A stretch of 31,325 nt of DNA from Bacillota bacterium (GCA_023434855.1 JAEYSJ010000307.1:1-31325), one strand, 5' to 3'; positions 6,789-15,381 are shown, counted from the stretch's first letter. The notes: generated from the sequence alone by a model not told the origin. A program made the numbers and translations.

Positions 6789-8762
6789 ATGGCAGCTATA
6801 GAAACGCTAGACGTTTGTCTTGTCAATATGCCATTTTCCGATCTTGCCCATCCCTCGCTGGCACTGGGACTGTTGAAAAGCGCCCTGATGCAGGCAGGGA
6901 TAAAGACGAAAGTGGAATATGGCAATCTTATTTTTGCAGAACGGGTTGGACTGTACAACTACCAGGCCATTAATCATTCCTATCGACAATCTTTCGGCGG
7001 GGAGTTCGCATTTTCAGCTGCAGCTTTTTCCGGGTACAGGATACCGGATGATCAAGCCTATTACGATTACCGGCGCCGCAGCCGCCCTACAGGGATTGAT
7101 CCCCATTTTTTGGATGAGCTGCTTGATATTGCCCGCAATGTGCGGTCGGTGGCGGCAAGCTTTGCTGATGAAATGGCGGAGCGCATTGTGGCCAGGCATC
7201 CTAAAATTGTCGCCTGTGTATCTTTGTTTGAACAAAATTGTGCCTCACTGGCACTGCTCCGGCGGATCAAACAACTTGATCCGGCAGTGGTGACGGTTAT
7301 GGGAGGCGACAACTGCGAGGGTATGGCCGGGCTGGCGATGGTGGAGACCTTTCCTTGGCTGGATTTCGCCGTATCAGGCGAGGCGGATCACTGCTTTACC
7401 CTGCTTTGCAGGACCGTGCTGGCAAAAGGGAGCGGCTTTGCAAATGAGGAACTGCCATACGGAGTGTTGCGGCTAGGTATGCCTTTCCCCGGCGACGGTC
7501 AGGTGCCGCGGCTGGTTATCGAAAATATGGACAGTGTTCCCATACCCGACTATGATGATTATTTTAATACACTAAAATACAGTCCATTGCAAAACCATAT
7601 TATTCCCGGCCTGCTGGTGGAGACTTCCCGGGGCTGTTGGTGGGGAGAAAAAAATCCCTGCACTTTCTGTGGTCTGAACGGCCAGGGACACCGTTATCGT
7701 CCCAAGTCCCGGCACCGGGTGGCTGCGGAGTTTGACACTTTGGCCACACGCTACGGCCTGACATCCTTTGAGGTAACGGACAATATTCTTGGTATGGAAC
7801 ATTTACATACAGTTATAGATGATTTTTCTGGTTTGACATCCAAATATAATATATTTTATGAAACTAAGTCCAATCTCACCCGAGGACAGTTGAGCAAAAT
7901 GGCGGAGACAGGAATTCGTTGGATTCAGCCGGGAATCGAGAGCCTGAATGACGGCCCTTTGATGCTGATGAACAAAGGTAACAAGGCGATTCGTCATGTG
8001 GAATTATTAAAGAATGCATTGGAACTGGGTATCCGTTGTTCCTGGAACCTACTATGGGGATTTCCTGGTGAAAAACCGGAATGGTACAGGGAAATGATGG
8101 CTTGGATTGAACAAATCATTCATTTACAACCGCCTAATGATATGATCCAGATGGCGTTTGACCGGGGCAGTATCTATTTAAATCAGCCTGAAAAGTACGG
8201 GCTGTCGTTGAGTCCGGTTAAGGGGTATCAGTATATTTATCCTGATTTGCCGGGACTTATTGACCGGTTGGCTCATTATTTTGAAAATGTTGGTAACCGG
8301 GATGACAGGAGAACAGGTGATGCAACAAAAAGGCATCCGGTCTACCGGCAGTTGGAAGACAAAATTAAAGTTTGGATTGGAAGGTTCTGGAGCAATGAAA
8401 GAGATTTGCTATACATTAACCATACCGGTGATAAGGCCTGGGAAATAACGGACTTACGCCCCTGCGCGGTACAATTATTCCACGTGCTGCAAGGAGTAAC
8501 GAAAGACGTATACCAGGTTTGCTGTGCTGTAACAGCGCGGGAACGATTACCGGTTATAGTGCGTAAGGCGACAGGCCGGGATTGGGGCAGCGGGGACGTG
8601 GAAAAGGCGGTGGAATACCTAAAAACCCAGCGATTGCTGCTGGAGATTGACGGTGATCTGCTGGCTTTGGCAGTAGTTAAGGAGCGGCCAGAGCTGCAAG
8701 ACATTACTGAATTTCCCGGGGGCTATGTGTCCTTTGAACATCTCGCTGATAAAGACAGTTAA
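6789..8762 (+). CDS. Cobalamin-binding radical SAM protein, RiPP-maturase type (likely C-methyltransferase)
   Basis: The 657-residue protein has an N-terminal B12-binding Rossmann-like region (about 8-220, with VNMPFSDLAHPSLALGLL and VTVMGGDN) and a radical SAM barrel centred on C283-WWGEKNP-C291-TF-C294. This C-x7-C-x2-C spacing, instead of the usual C-x3-C-x2-C, together with SRGCWWGEK and CGLNG, matches the family annotated as RiPP maturation radical SAM protein 1 (TIGR03975). Members are class-B radical SAM enzymes that typically methylate unactivated carbons of ribosomal peptides. The start has GGATGGGG upstream. A flavin reductase gene follows after 42 bases and could supply electrons. 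No recognisable precursor peptide is encoded directly beside it, so the substrate is open. Confidence 0.8.
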   Translation: MAAIETLDVCLVNMPFSDLAHPSLALGLLKSALMQAGIKTKVEYGNLIFAERVGLYNYQAINHSYRQSFGGEFAFSAAAFSGYRIPDDQAYYDYRRRSRPTGIDPHFLDELLDIARNVRSVAASFADEMAERIVARHPKIVACVSLFEQNCASLALLRRIKQLDPAVVTVMGGDNCEGMAGLAMVETFPWLDFAVSGEADHCFTLLCRTVLAKGSGFANEELPYGVLRLGMPFPGDGQVPRLVIENMDSVPIPDYDDYFNTLKYSPLQNHIIPGLLVETSRGCWWGEKNPCTFCGLNGQGHRYRPKSRHRVAAEFDTLATRYGLTSFEVTDNILGMEHLHTVIDDFSGLTSKYNIFYETKSNLTRGQLSKMAETGIRWIQPGIESLNDGPLMLMNKGNKAIRHVELLKNALELGIRCSWNLLWGFPGEKPEWYREMMAWIEQIIHLQPPNDMIQMAFDRGSIYLNQPEKYGLSLSPVKGYQYIYPDLPGLIDRLAHYFENVGNRDDRRTGDATKRHPVYRQLEDKIKVWIGRFWSNERDLLYINHTGDKAWEITDLRPCAVQLFHVLQGVTKDVYQVCCAVTARERLPVIVRKATGRDWGSGDVEKAVEYLKTQRLLLEIDGDLLALAVVKERPELQDITEFPGGYVSFEHLADKDS

Positions 8763-8804
8763 CAGTCATCAGAACAAACCGTTGATAAAGAGGAAAGAGG
8801 AAAG

Positions 8805-9386
8805 ATGAAAATCATCGGATTTATCGCAAGTCCGCGGAAAGAAGGCAATACCGCGTGGATAGTAAACAAAATACTCGAAGGAGCGAAAGAACAGGGCGCT
8901 GAAACTCGATCCTGGTATTTCAGCGATCTTGATATCAAACCATGCCGGGGTTGTTGGGGCTGCCACAAGGGCGATCATGGTTGCGTTATTAAAGACGACA
9001 TGCAGAAACTTAATGATGCGATTGAGCATGCCGATGCCATTGTTTTCGGCTCGCCGATTTACATGATGCAGATGAGTGCCCAGGCGAAGATATTCATCGA
9101 CAGGATGTTTGCACGATTCTCTCCGCGATACTCTCCGCATTTCAAAGAAGAAAATGCCGCGCAAAAAAAGCTGATTCTTACGTTTAATCAGGGTAATCCT
9201 GATTCCGTCCTGTTTCAGTCGTATATTGATTATACGAAACACATGTTTGAGTTGCTAGAATTTGATGTTAAAGAGGTACCTGTCGTTACCGGTATGCGAA
9301 ATGGACCGGCGCATGAAAGAAAAGATCTGCACACTGTCTTGAAAAATATCGGTTCATCGCTGGTTTCGGAACGATTCCCAGAATAA
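8805..9386 (+). CDS. Flavodoxin-fold NAD(P)H-dependent reductase, iron-sulfur-flavoprotein-like
   Basis: The 193-residue protein opens with IGFIASPRKEGNTAWIV, the phosphate-binding loop for FMN in the NADPH-dependent FMN reductase family. It carries C47-x2-C50-x2-C53-x6-C60 after the second strand, a cysteine cluster that binds a 4Fe-4S centre in archaeal and clostridial iron-sulfur flavoproteins. FGSPIYMMQMSAQAKIFIDR is the usual flavin-contact segment. An AGAGGAAAGAGGAAAG purine tract provides the ribosome binding site. It sits 42 bases after the cobalamin radical SAM gene and is probably co-transcribed. Radical SAM enzymes and cobalamin both need a low-potential reductant, so an electron-delivery role is a fair inference, not shown. 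Confidence 0.85.
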   Translation: MKIIGFIASPRKEGNTAWIVNKILEGAKEQGAETRSWYFSDLDIKPCRGCWGCHKGDHGCVIKDDMQKLNDAIEHADAIVFGSPIYMMQMSAQAKIFIDRMFARFSPRYSPHFKEENAAQKKLILTFNQGNPDSVLFQSYIDYTKHMFELLEFDVKEVPVVTGMRNGPAHERKDLHTVLKNIGSSLVSERFPE

Positions 9387-9412
9387 TGAGGATGACATTC
9401 CCGTTGACTTTG

Positions 9413-9441
9413 TTGAAAATTGATGTGTAACCCAGTATAAT
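9413..9441 (+). promoter_or_regulatory. Sigma-70-type promoter for the second radical SAM gene
   Basis: TTGAAA (9413-9418) and TATAAT (9436-9441) are separated by 17 bases, the ideal spacing. The site lies about 130 bases before the radical SAM start, so that gene is transcribed independently of the upstream pair. Confidence 0.65.
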
Positions 9442-9453
9442 TTAAATGCTATG

Positions 9454-9551
9454 GCTTGACTACTCATTATAAGAATAAGTAATCAAGCTCATCTACCGAT
9501 TTTTAAATAATGTTCATACTTGATGAATAATGTGAAGTATTAGATCAAGTA
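9454..9551 (+). promoter_or_regulatory. Two dyads in the leader of the second radical SAM gene
   Basis: The first dyad, GCTTGACTACTCATT (9454-9468) and AATAAGTAATCAAGC (9474-9488), forms a 15-pair stem with two G-U pairs around a five-base loop. The second has TACTTGAT (9517-9524) pairing with ATCAAGTA (9544-9551). Both carry a CTTGA/TCAAG core at their ends. They lie between a good promoter and the start codon, and could be operators or an RNA leader that controls translation. Confidence 0.4.
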
Positions 9552-9567
9552 GATAGGCGGATACGTT

Positions 9568-10692
9568 ATGAAAATTTCCAAGAAAGATGCGTTGATATGG
9601 TTTGATTTTTTTTCACAATTGCCTGAGGAAGAGGAAATTAGTATAAAACATGAAGAAATCATTTACTCTACCTTTGCGCAAATTGAGGCAGCAATTGATC
9701 ATAGAAATGATACGTTGCTGTCGGAAATTAAAGGCTTGAAATCCTTGGAAAATAGAACTTTTTTTGTGGGAAATGAAAGCAAATTCCCCAAGGGATGTCG
9801 TTCTTGTCTGTTGGGCACCGGGTTAAGTGCAATTAGGAAAACGAACAAATGTAATTTAAAGTGTAAATTCTGTTATAATTATGGCCAACTAGAAGAGATT
9901 CATCCAGTTGGAGAAGGTATGTGGGAAATTGGCGGCACGAAATTTTACGAGAAGGATATTGATTTGCTTCTTTCCATTCACCAAAAACCCACTGGCATTT
10001 CCTATGTTTTTTTAGAGCCTTTCATGGAAATTGAAGAATACTATTCGGTTATAAAGAAATTTAGTGATGCGCAAATTTATCAACATTTATACACAAATGG
10101 CACTTTAGCTACAGAAGAAACATTAAAAGCATTAGGTAAAGCCGGTCTTAATGAAATACGTTTCAATCTAGGTGCCTCTGAATGTTCGGACAAAGTAATT
10201 GAAAATATAGGATTAGCGAAAAAATATATTAAAAATGTAGGTATTGAAACTCCAATGACTCCGGAGTTTTTCGCAGCATTTTTTAAGAAAAAGCAAGCAA
10301 TCTTCGCAACAAAACTTGATTTTATCAATTGCGCGGAATTACATTTAAATGAAAATAACATAGACAATTATTATGGAGAAAATATGTATATTTCCAGACA
10401 GGGCTATATATCTCCAATTTGGAGTAGGGAATTAACTTTGAAATTCATGAAAATAGCTGATGAAGAAAACTGGGATTTAGCGGTTCATGATTGCTCAAAC
10501 TACACAAAGTTTGCCAGAGGTTTAAATTTGGGCAGCAAAGCGGGTATGTTGTTCGGAGCAAGTAATTATGCCTGTGAGTTTTCGATGATTCCATACGAAA
10601 TATTTATACCAATACTGAATGATGACGATTTCAAATTTTTAAATGAAGAAGAATTGCCTGATGACTATAAACCGGAAATTATAGATTTTTAG
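9568..10692 (+). CDS. Radical SAM protein with extra N-terminal CxxC
   Basis: The 374-residue protein has the canonical radical SAM cluster motif C95-NLK-C99-KF-C102-YNYG, followed by sequence that fits the half-barrel (for example ISYVFLEPFMEIEEYY and YTNGTLATEETL). Just ahead is GCRSC (C77, C80), and further cysteines lie in the last third (AVHDCSNYTKF and NYACEFS). A G-C-x-x-C segment shortly before the cluster is known from a loosely defined radical SAM group of unknown function, where it may bind metal or a second cluster. The ribosome binding site is weak (AGGCGG). The gene has its own promoter and a following terminator, so it is a single-gene unit near, not in, the RiPP-type pair. The reaction is unknown. 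Confidence 0.8.
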   Translation: MKISKKDALIWFDFFSQLPEEEEISIKHEEIIYSTFAQIEAAIDHRNDTLLSEIKGLKSLENRTFFVGNESKFPKGCRSCLLGTGLSAIRKTNKCNLKCKFCYNYGQLEEIHPVGEGMWEIGGTKFYEKDIDLLLSIHQKPTGISYVFLEPFMEIEEYYSVIKKFSDAQIYQHLYTNGTLATEETLKALGKAGLNEIRFNLGASECSDKVIENIGLAKKYIKNVGIETPMTPEFFAAFFKKKQAIFATKLDFINCAELHLNENNIDNYYGENMYISRQGYISPIWSRELTLKFMKIADEENWDLAVHDCSNYTKFARGLNLGSKAGMLFGASNYACEFSMIPYEIFIPILNDDDFKFLNEEELPDDYKPEIIDF

Positions 10693-10770
10693 AATAGTGT
10701 GTTATTACCATAGTAATTGATTTTACTGGATTCCTCGGCATTATGGGTAATAAAATAATTAGAATACATA

Positions 10771-10803
10771 AACAGTCATACTGGTCAACAGTATGACTGT
10801 TTT
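10771..10803. terminator. Bidirectional terminator between convergent genes
   Basis: AACAGTCATACTG and CAGTATGACTGTT pair perfectly over 13 bases with a five-base loop, flanked by A on one side and T on the other. It serves the radical SAM gene on the plus strand and the LysR gene on the minus strand. Confidence 0.8.
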
Positions 10804-10837
10804 CATTAGTCGATTAATATTTTACCAATGGTAGAGG

Positions 10838-11797
10838 TTATACCATTTGATCTTTTGTTTTTCTGATATTTATCTCAATATTCATTTTTGGTGTAGATTT
10901 ATTTAAAGCAGTTGTTAAAAAATCAATATATGCCACAAGCTCTTCTGGCAAAAATACATCATTTCGTTTTACCAAGCCCAGTTGAATAAGATTACCTTCT
11001 TCTAAGGGGATAGAAATAATATTAGGGTTCATGTAATTATTCACGATACAGCCGGTTCCTAAATTATAGCCATCTGTATTTGAAAGAAGATTATTCATGG
11101 TACCTCGGTCTTTCAGATAGACTAGTTTCCTTATATTATCCACATCGATCACTTCTTCTGCAAAATGGAGTAGTACATCGTCCTGTTGGTAAGTCAGATA
11201 CGGATAGTCTCCCAATTGTTCTAAAGTAATTGATTTGAGATGCGCTAGCGGATGTTCTTTTCGAAGAAAGACGTGCTGTTTCATTGAAGCGAGGGGAGTA
11301 AATTTTAGCGATTTTGAGATGAAGTAACGCTCAAAAAAATTCTTGTTTAAATCGGTAAGTGATAAAATACCAAGAATACTTCTGCTTGCATACACGTCAT
11401 CAATTACATCAGTTGTCTTTCCTTCCCGAATTGTTAGCTCATAATTCCGCTCGGCAAAATAATCCATTAGATTGGTAACAGCCTCTATCGCAAAGCCGTA
11501 ATGTTGAGAAGAAATGGAAAACCTTGTTAACTCCGTTGCCTTCTGCTTATTAAAATGATAAACGACGGATTCCATTTGTTCCAGAAGCATTTTAGCGTAA
11601 AATAATAAATCCAGGCCATCTTTTGTAAAGACAACCCCTTTATTCGTTCTATCTAAAATGGTAATTCCCAACTCATTCTCCACTTCGTGAACTGCTTTGC
11701 TGATACTAGGCTGTGTCACGTAAAGGGCAGATGCAGCCTTACTAATAGAATTATGCTTAGCAATTTCTACAATATACCGAAATTGTTGAAGCGTCAT
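10838..11797 (-). CDS. LysR-family transcriptional regulator
   Basis: The 319-residue length and layout are typical of LysR regulators. Residues 1-60 form the winged helix-turn-helix, MTLQQFRYIVEIAKHNSISK then AASALYVTQPSISKAVHEVE, followed by LGITILDRTNKGVVFT and the linker helix. The rest is the two-lobed effector domain, with LTRFSISSQHYGFAIEAV and LRKEHPLAHL. The gene diverges from an acetyltransferase gene at 11944, and LysR proteins usually act on a divergent neighbour. The 146-bp gap contains AT-rich imperfect dyads but no site I can assign with confidence. The effector is unknown. Confidence 0.9.
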   Translation of the reverse strand: MTLQQFRYIVEIAKHNSISKAASALYVTQPSISKAVHEVENELGITILDRTNKGVVFTKDGLDLLFYAKMLLEQMESVVYHFNKQKATELTRFSISSQHYGFAIEAVTNLMDYFAERNYELTIREGKTTDVIDDVYASRSILGILSLTDLNKNFFERYFISKSLKFTPLASMKQHVFLRKEHPLAHLKSITLEQLGDYPYLTYQQDDVLLHFAEEVIDVDNIRKLVYLKDRGTMNNLLSNTDGYNLGTGCIVNNYMNPNIISIPLEEGNLIQLGLVKRNDVFLPEELVAYIDFLTTALNKSTPKMNIEINIRKTKDQMV

Positions 11798-11943
11798 GAC
11801 CCCACCGTTCCTTAAATCTATTCTATTAACTGTTTTGCCATAACTTTATTCTATAGCAAATGCGTAATAAGGTCAATTTTACGTTTTGCAAGGCAGGGGT
11901 TAAAATATAGAAGATAAATTAATTGTGAAAGGAATTGAAAAGA

Positions 11944-12456
11944 ATGATAAGGGAAGCAACTAAAAAAGATTTGATGGATATTTTAGAAATTTATAATGAT
12001 GCTATATTGAACACAACAGCAGTCTATGATTATAAGGCGCATACTCTTGATGATAGAACACAATGGTATGAGAAAAAGAAGCAAGACGGGTATCCCTTGT
12101 TAGTATTTGAAAAAAGTGATAAAGTTGTTGCCTTTGCTACATTTGGCCCGTTTAGAGCATGGCCGGCATATAAATATACAATAGAACATTCTGTGTATGT
12201 TCATAAGGATTATAGGAATGAAGGTATTGCAACAAATTTAATGCAGGAAATAATAAAAATTGCGAATGCAAGAGAATATGCAACACTTGTTGCCGGAATT
12301 GATGCCGCAAATGTAAATAGTATAAAAATGCATGAGAAAATGGGATTTAAATTTTCGGGTGTAATTAAAAAAGCAGGATTTAAATTTGATAAATGGCTAG
12401 ACCTTGCATTTTATCAATTGGATTTGCAAGGACCGAAAGTGCCTTCAGAAGGATAG
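11944..12456 (+). CDS. GNAT N-acetyltransferase, phosphinothricin/methionine-sulfone acetyltransferase-like
   Basis: The 170-residue protein fits the PAT/MddA-type GNAT group. MIREATKKDLMDILEIYNDA opens the fold, TTAVYDYKAHTLDDRTQWY is the characteristic segment after it, FATFGPFRAWPAYKYTIEHS is the central strand pair, and VHKDYRNEGIATNLMQEII is the acetyl-CoA pyrophosphate loop (R-x-x-G-I/A pattern). NVNSIKMHEKMGF is the usual end motif. Relatives acetylate small amino-acid-like toxins such as phosphinothricin or methionine sulfoximine. ATG at 11944 is preferred: GAAAGGA is about ten bases upstream, while the TTG at 11935 lies too close to it. It is divergent from a LysR gene and followed closely by a GlpM-like gene. 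Confidence 0.85.
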   Translation: MIREATKKDLMDILEIYNDAILNTTAVYDYKAHTLDDRTQWYEKKKQDGYPLLVFEKSDKVVAFATFGPFRAWPAYKYTIEHSVYVHKDYRNEGIATNLMQEIIKIANAREYATLVAGIDAANVNSIKMHEKMGFKFSGVIKKAGFKFDKWLDLAFYQLDLQGPKVPSEG

Positions 12457-12481
12457 ATTCATAATTGAAAGAAGGATTGTA

Positions 12482-12817
12482 TTGGATTTATTTATTAAAT
12501 GCGTTATAGCTGTAATTATTATGGTCATCGTGCATTATATAGCAAAAACAGATAATTATTATATTGCTGGATTAGTATTAAGTTTCCCAGGTCTAAGTAT
12601 TCTTGCTTATTATTTCATGTTCATTGAACATGGAGCTTCAAAGGTTCGTGAAACAATACAATTCGCTATGGTTTCGGCTATACCATTTGTAATTTTTCTT
12701 TTAGTATTAAATTTTACCTTGAAAAATTATAATATTTTTAAGTCGCTTTTAATATCAAGTACGGTTTGGGTGGTTCTCTCATCAATTTTGATTATAACAT
12801 GGAAAAAATTCAGTTGA
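12482..12817 (+). CDS. glpM: GlpM-family membrane protein
   Basis: The 111-residue hydrophobic protein has about four membrane segments. Its pattern matches GlpM (PF06942, about 109 residues): LFIKCVIAVIIMVIVHY, then the conserved YYIAGLVLSFPGLSILAYY loop, and an RETIQFAMVSAIPFVIFLL helix. Starting at TTG 12482, five bases after GAAGGA, aligns it exactly with the family N-terminus; the longer frame from 12404 would overlap the acetyltransferase. GlpM was named for an effect on alginate and glycerol metabolism in Pseudomonas, but its activity is not defined. The family is best known from proteobacteria. It follows the GNAT gene by 25 bases and probably shares its transcript. Confidence 0.75.
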   Translation: MDLFIKCVIAVIIMVIVHYIAKTDNYYIAGLVLSFPGLSILAYYFMFIEHGASKVRETIQFAMVSAIPFVIFLLVLNFTLKNYNIFKSLLISSTVWVVLSSILIITWKKFS

Positions 12818-12930
12818 TTTAACTTATTTCTATTTTGCAGGGCAAGGAGGGTACCTTCATTACCCAAGGTAATAGTTTTCGAAATTTCGCTGTTATACCT
12901 GATACGGAGAACCTATCACCCGGTAATAGC

Positions 12931-12977
12931 AAAAAATGGTCTCAAACCTCGCGTAATGCAGGATTGAGACCATTTTT
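12931..12977 (+). terminator. Intrinsic terminator after the glpM-like gene
   Basis: AAAAAATGGTCTCAA and TTGAGACCATTTTT pair around a loop of about 18 bases and end in a T-run. It separates the acetyltransferase/glpM unit from the DUF1835-like gene. Confidence 0.8.
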
Positions 12978-13031
12978 ATATAAGTATATTTCTTAGATAA
13001 ATAAAAGTAACCTATGAGGAGTTGATTCGCA

Positions 13032-13721
13032 GTGGTTTTGCATATTGCAAATGGGACAGCATTGAAAGCATATCTGACAAATAAATGCAGTGTACATGAA
13101 GAAATTATTGCCTTTAATGAGTCAATGATTACTGGGGAAAGCAATGAAAAGATTTTCAGTGACACATTTTTTCAAATGCGTGCAAGATCTCTGAATGTTG
13201 AGTATGACCAGTATGTTAAAAGCACTGTTGCTGAACTAGATAAGTTGTTAAAAAAACCATATGATAAAATTACATTGTGGTTTGATGAAGATATGTTTTG
13301 TCAAATTAATCTTTTAACTTTATGTGCATATTTAGATTATATTAACTATGAAGGCATAGTGCAGTTAAATATTATCCGGCAAGATTTTTGGAATTATAAT
13401 GATCTGCTGGCTCTAGTAATTAAATCCTATGAATTGAACCTGCAGGGTTATTATTCATTGTACCAAGATGTCATGTTGCGGAAAACATTTAACACAAAGA
13501 GTAGTTATCGTGCTATTAAAGAAATGGAAAAAGGAATTAAGCTATATGAAAACTATGTTTCTGATAATAGCGAAATCAGGTCAGCTATAGTAGATATGAT
13601 TAAGGATAATAGAAGCAGGGAATTTATAGTAAAAGAAATAATTAAAAAGTACCCGAATTATGGAATAGGAGATTATAATATTGAGTTGCTCTATCAAAAA
13701 GAAATATCACGACAGACTTGA
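13032..13721 (+). CDS. DUF1835-like protein
   Basis: The 229-residue protein starts at GTG 13032, ten bases after GAGGAG. Its beginning, VLHIANGTALKAYL, and the segment ITLWFDEDMFCQINLLTLCA around residues 98-118 match the DUF1835 pattern: a leading H-I-x-N-G and a W-F-D/E-x-D-x-x-x-Q-x-x-L motif. No enzymatic role is established for this family. The C-terminal third is helical and lysine-rich, less like the usual partner domain. The gene is a stand-alone unit after a terminator. The 235 bases after it (13722-13956) hold no supported gene. Confidence 0.6.
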   Translation: MVLHIANGTALKAYLTNKCSVHEEIIAFNESMITGESNEKIFSDTFFQMRARSLNVEYDQYVKSTVAELDKLLKKPYDKITLWFDEDMFCQINLLTLCAYLDYINYEGIVQLNIIRQDFWNYNDLLALVIKSYELNLQGYYSLYQDVMLRKTFNTKSSYRAIKEMEKGIKLYENYVSDNSEIRSAIVDMIKDNRSREFIVKEIIKKYPNYGIGDYNIELLYQKEISRQT

Positions 13722-13956
13722 TTTACCAGGTTTGCTTAAATTGCTGATGGCTTTCCGGGTGAAAGTTCTCATTATAATATAGAAATTGCAGGAATTGGCA
13801 GTATGGAGTAGAAAATAATTATACCTATATAGAAGTTATAGTTATTTTTCATATGTGAACAAGTTTATTGGCATGGTCAAAAAGTATGGTGAAAGCAAAA
13901 AACACAAAAGCAATTGCGAAAAATATGTGTGAAAAAAACAAAAGGGGAGATTGTCA

Positions 13957-14451
13957 ATGAAAAAGGTTCTACTATTGGCTCTGGTATTGAGTCTAATGAC
14001 ATTCGGACAGGTGGTCCAAGCTGCGCCGGTTCTGCAACTGGCCCAGACAGTAGACATTGTGGCAGATAAAAGTGTAACACCCATCGATTTTTCTTTTTTC
14101 AATCAACCGACAGCGGGGCGGGTGGAACTGTCCAACGTTAAAAACCTGTGGGGATCCGGTGCCGGCATGATCTTTTATGTACAGACTGATAAAGGTTCCG
14201 ACTGGCTAATGCTGGGCTTTAGTGGGGACATGGTCGAAATTCGACTGCAAAACCAGAAACTTGCCTTATTTAGTGAAAGGGTACAGGCCATTACCGCCGG
14301 TACTCCCTTGAAAATCACGATCCAGGATGGCAAATTGACTGCCGAAATCGGCAAGCGGAGCCGGACGGTACCGGGAGTGACCGCCTTCACCGGCAATCTT
14401 ACTACCCAGTCCATCGAAGGAACCCTGAAGTCTTACATATTTACCGAGTAG
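13957..14451 (+). CDS. Secreted protein of unknown function
   Basis: The 164-residue protein begins at ATG 13957, seven bases after AAGGGGAG. It has a clear Sec signal peptide, MKKVLLLALVLSLMTFGQVV, with a QAA-type cleavage site near residue 23. The mature part is rich in alternating polar and hydrophobic residues, suggesting an all-beta fold (for example MIFYVQTDKGSDWLMLGFSG). It has no cysteines and no recognisable catalytic motif. In a diderm it would be periplasmic or surface-bound. A terminator follows at 14494. I do not recognise the family. Confidence 0.7.
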   Translation: MKKVLLLALVLSLMTFGQVVQAAPVLQLAQTVDIVADKSVTPIDFSFFNQPTAGRVELSNVKNLWGSGAGMIFYVQTDKGSDWLMLGFSGDMVEIRLQNQKLALFSERVQAITAGTPLKITIQDGKLTAEIGKRSRTVPGVTAFTGNLTTQSIEGTLKSYIFTE

Positions 14452-14493
14452 TCTCTTCTCGTAAGTTTTAACTTCTTATATCTTCTGACTCTT

Positions 14494-14527
14494 TAGCTGT
14501 ACTCTTCGAAGTGCAGCTATATTTATT
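14494..14527 (+). terminator. Intrinsic terminator after the secreted-protein gene
   Basis: TAGCTGTACT and AGTGCAGCTA form a ten-pair stem, including one G-U pair, around CTTCGA. A T-rich tail, TATATTTATTG, follows. Confidence 0.65.
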
Positions 14528-14660
14528 GTTACCCACCAGGGGGTTATTTATTGAACGGTTATTGGGTGCTTGGGCGCTGTTGGAAATTAGCAATTATTAT
14601 GACATCATTCGCCAATATATGATAAAATTATAGTATATTTATTTGCTGGAGGTATTATCC

Positions 14661-15359
14661 ATGTCTAGTCGAATCACTTTTATTGGGTTGGTAGGAGCTA
14701 TTATGATTTCTAATGTTTCATTTGCATCACCACATGTTCAGGTCAATCCCAATACAATAGCAGCAGACTTTAATTATACCATTTCAAAAAATAACGAAGC
14801 ATACCATGAAGTTGGCTGGTATGCAGAAAGAACCGTCAATGGTCATGCGCAAGAGTATACTATTACTTATGGATTAAAAAATGGATATGCGGTTTCAATA
14901 GGAATGAACAATTACCGTTTTGACCAATTTGATGATGGCATAAATCAGACTACCCCGTCATTAGATACATTAGATATAAGGGCTCAAAAACAAATAACTG
15001 AGAGTATTGCATTATTTACTGGTATAAAACATGTAACAGGGTCGTGGACCTATAGTAGTTCGTCATACATACCACCAGCTATTTCTAAGGATAATTGGAG
15101 TCAGAACATTGCAGAACTTGGAGTTATTGCAGAAGCCAGCTTGTCTAATCAAGTCCGGGCTTACGCTACTGCGGGAGTTGGGCACGATTTACGGGAGTAC
15201 AAAGTAGGATTATCATATAATAACGTATTTGAAGTTGGATACAGAAATATCAAATATCAGAATTTATATAATCCACTATTTGCATCCGCGGGACCTCCTA
15301 TTAATGGGTTAGATCTGACTGCAAAGGGACTGTATTTTGGAGTAGAATATAAATTTTAA
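14661..15359 (+). CDS. Outer-membrane beta-barrel protein
   Basis: The 232-residue protein starts at ATG 14661 after GGAGGT (14649-14654); the upstream in-frame TTG lies before the ribosome binding site. A signal peptide ending FAS-PHV is followed by alternating hydrophobic/polar strands separated by short turns, such as EYTITYGLKNGYAVSIGMNN and AYATAGVGHDLREYKVGLSY. The chain ends GLYFGVEYKF, a C-terminal beta-signal with terminal Phe as required for outer-membrane insertion. About eight to ten strands fit the length, as in small porin-like or OmpA/OmpW-like barrels. It indicates that the host has an outer membrane. Substrate is unknown. Confidence 0.75.
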   Translation: MSSRITFIGLVGAIMISNVSFASPHVQVNPNTIAADFNYTISKNNEAYHEVGWYAERTVNGHAQEYTITYGLKNGYAVSIGMNNYRFDQFDDGINQTTPSLDTLDIRAQKQITESIALFTGIKHVTGSWTYSSSSYIPPAISKDNWSQNIAELGVIAEASLSNQVRAYATAGVGHDLREYKVGLSYNNVFEVGYRNIKYQNLYNPLFASAGPPINGLDLTAKGLYFGVEYKF

Positions 15360-15381
15360 ATCCGGATGTATGCAAGAGTTC

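Noticed and set aside
6647..6973. 108-codon frame overlapping the start of the radical SAM gene
   Set aside because: It runs far into the radical SAM coding region in another frame; only the part before 6789 could be real, and it is not recognisable.
12404..12481. Longer N-terminus for the GlpM-like protein
   Set aside because: It would overlap the acetyltransferase by 53 bases; the TTG at 12482 has a ribosome binding site and matches the family start.
13722..13956. Possible short coding remnant around 13745-13812
   Set aside because: One frame reads as a plausible 22-residue peptide, but there is no start codon, ribosome binding site or known match.
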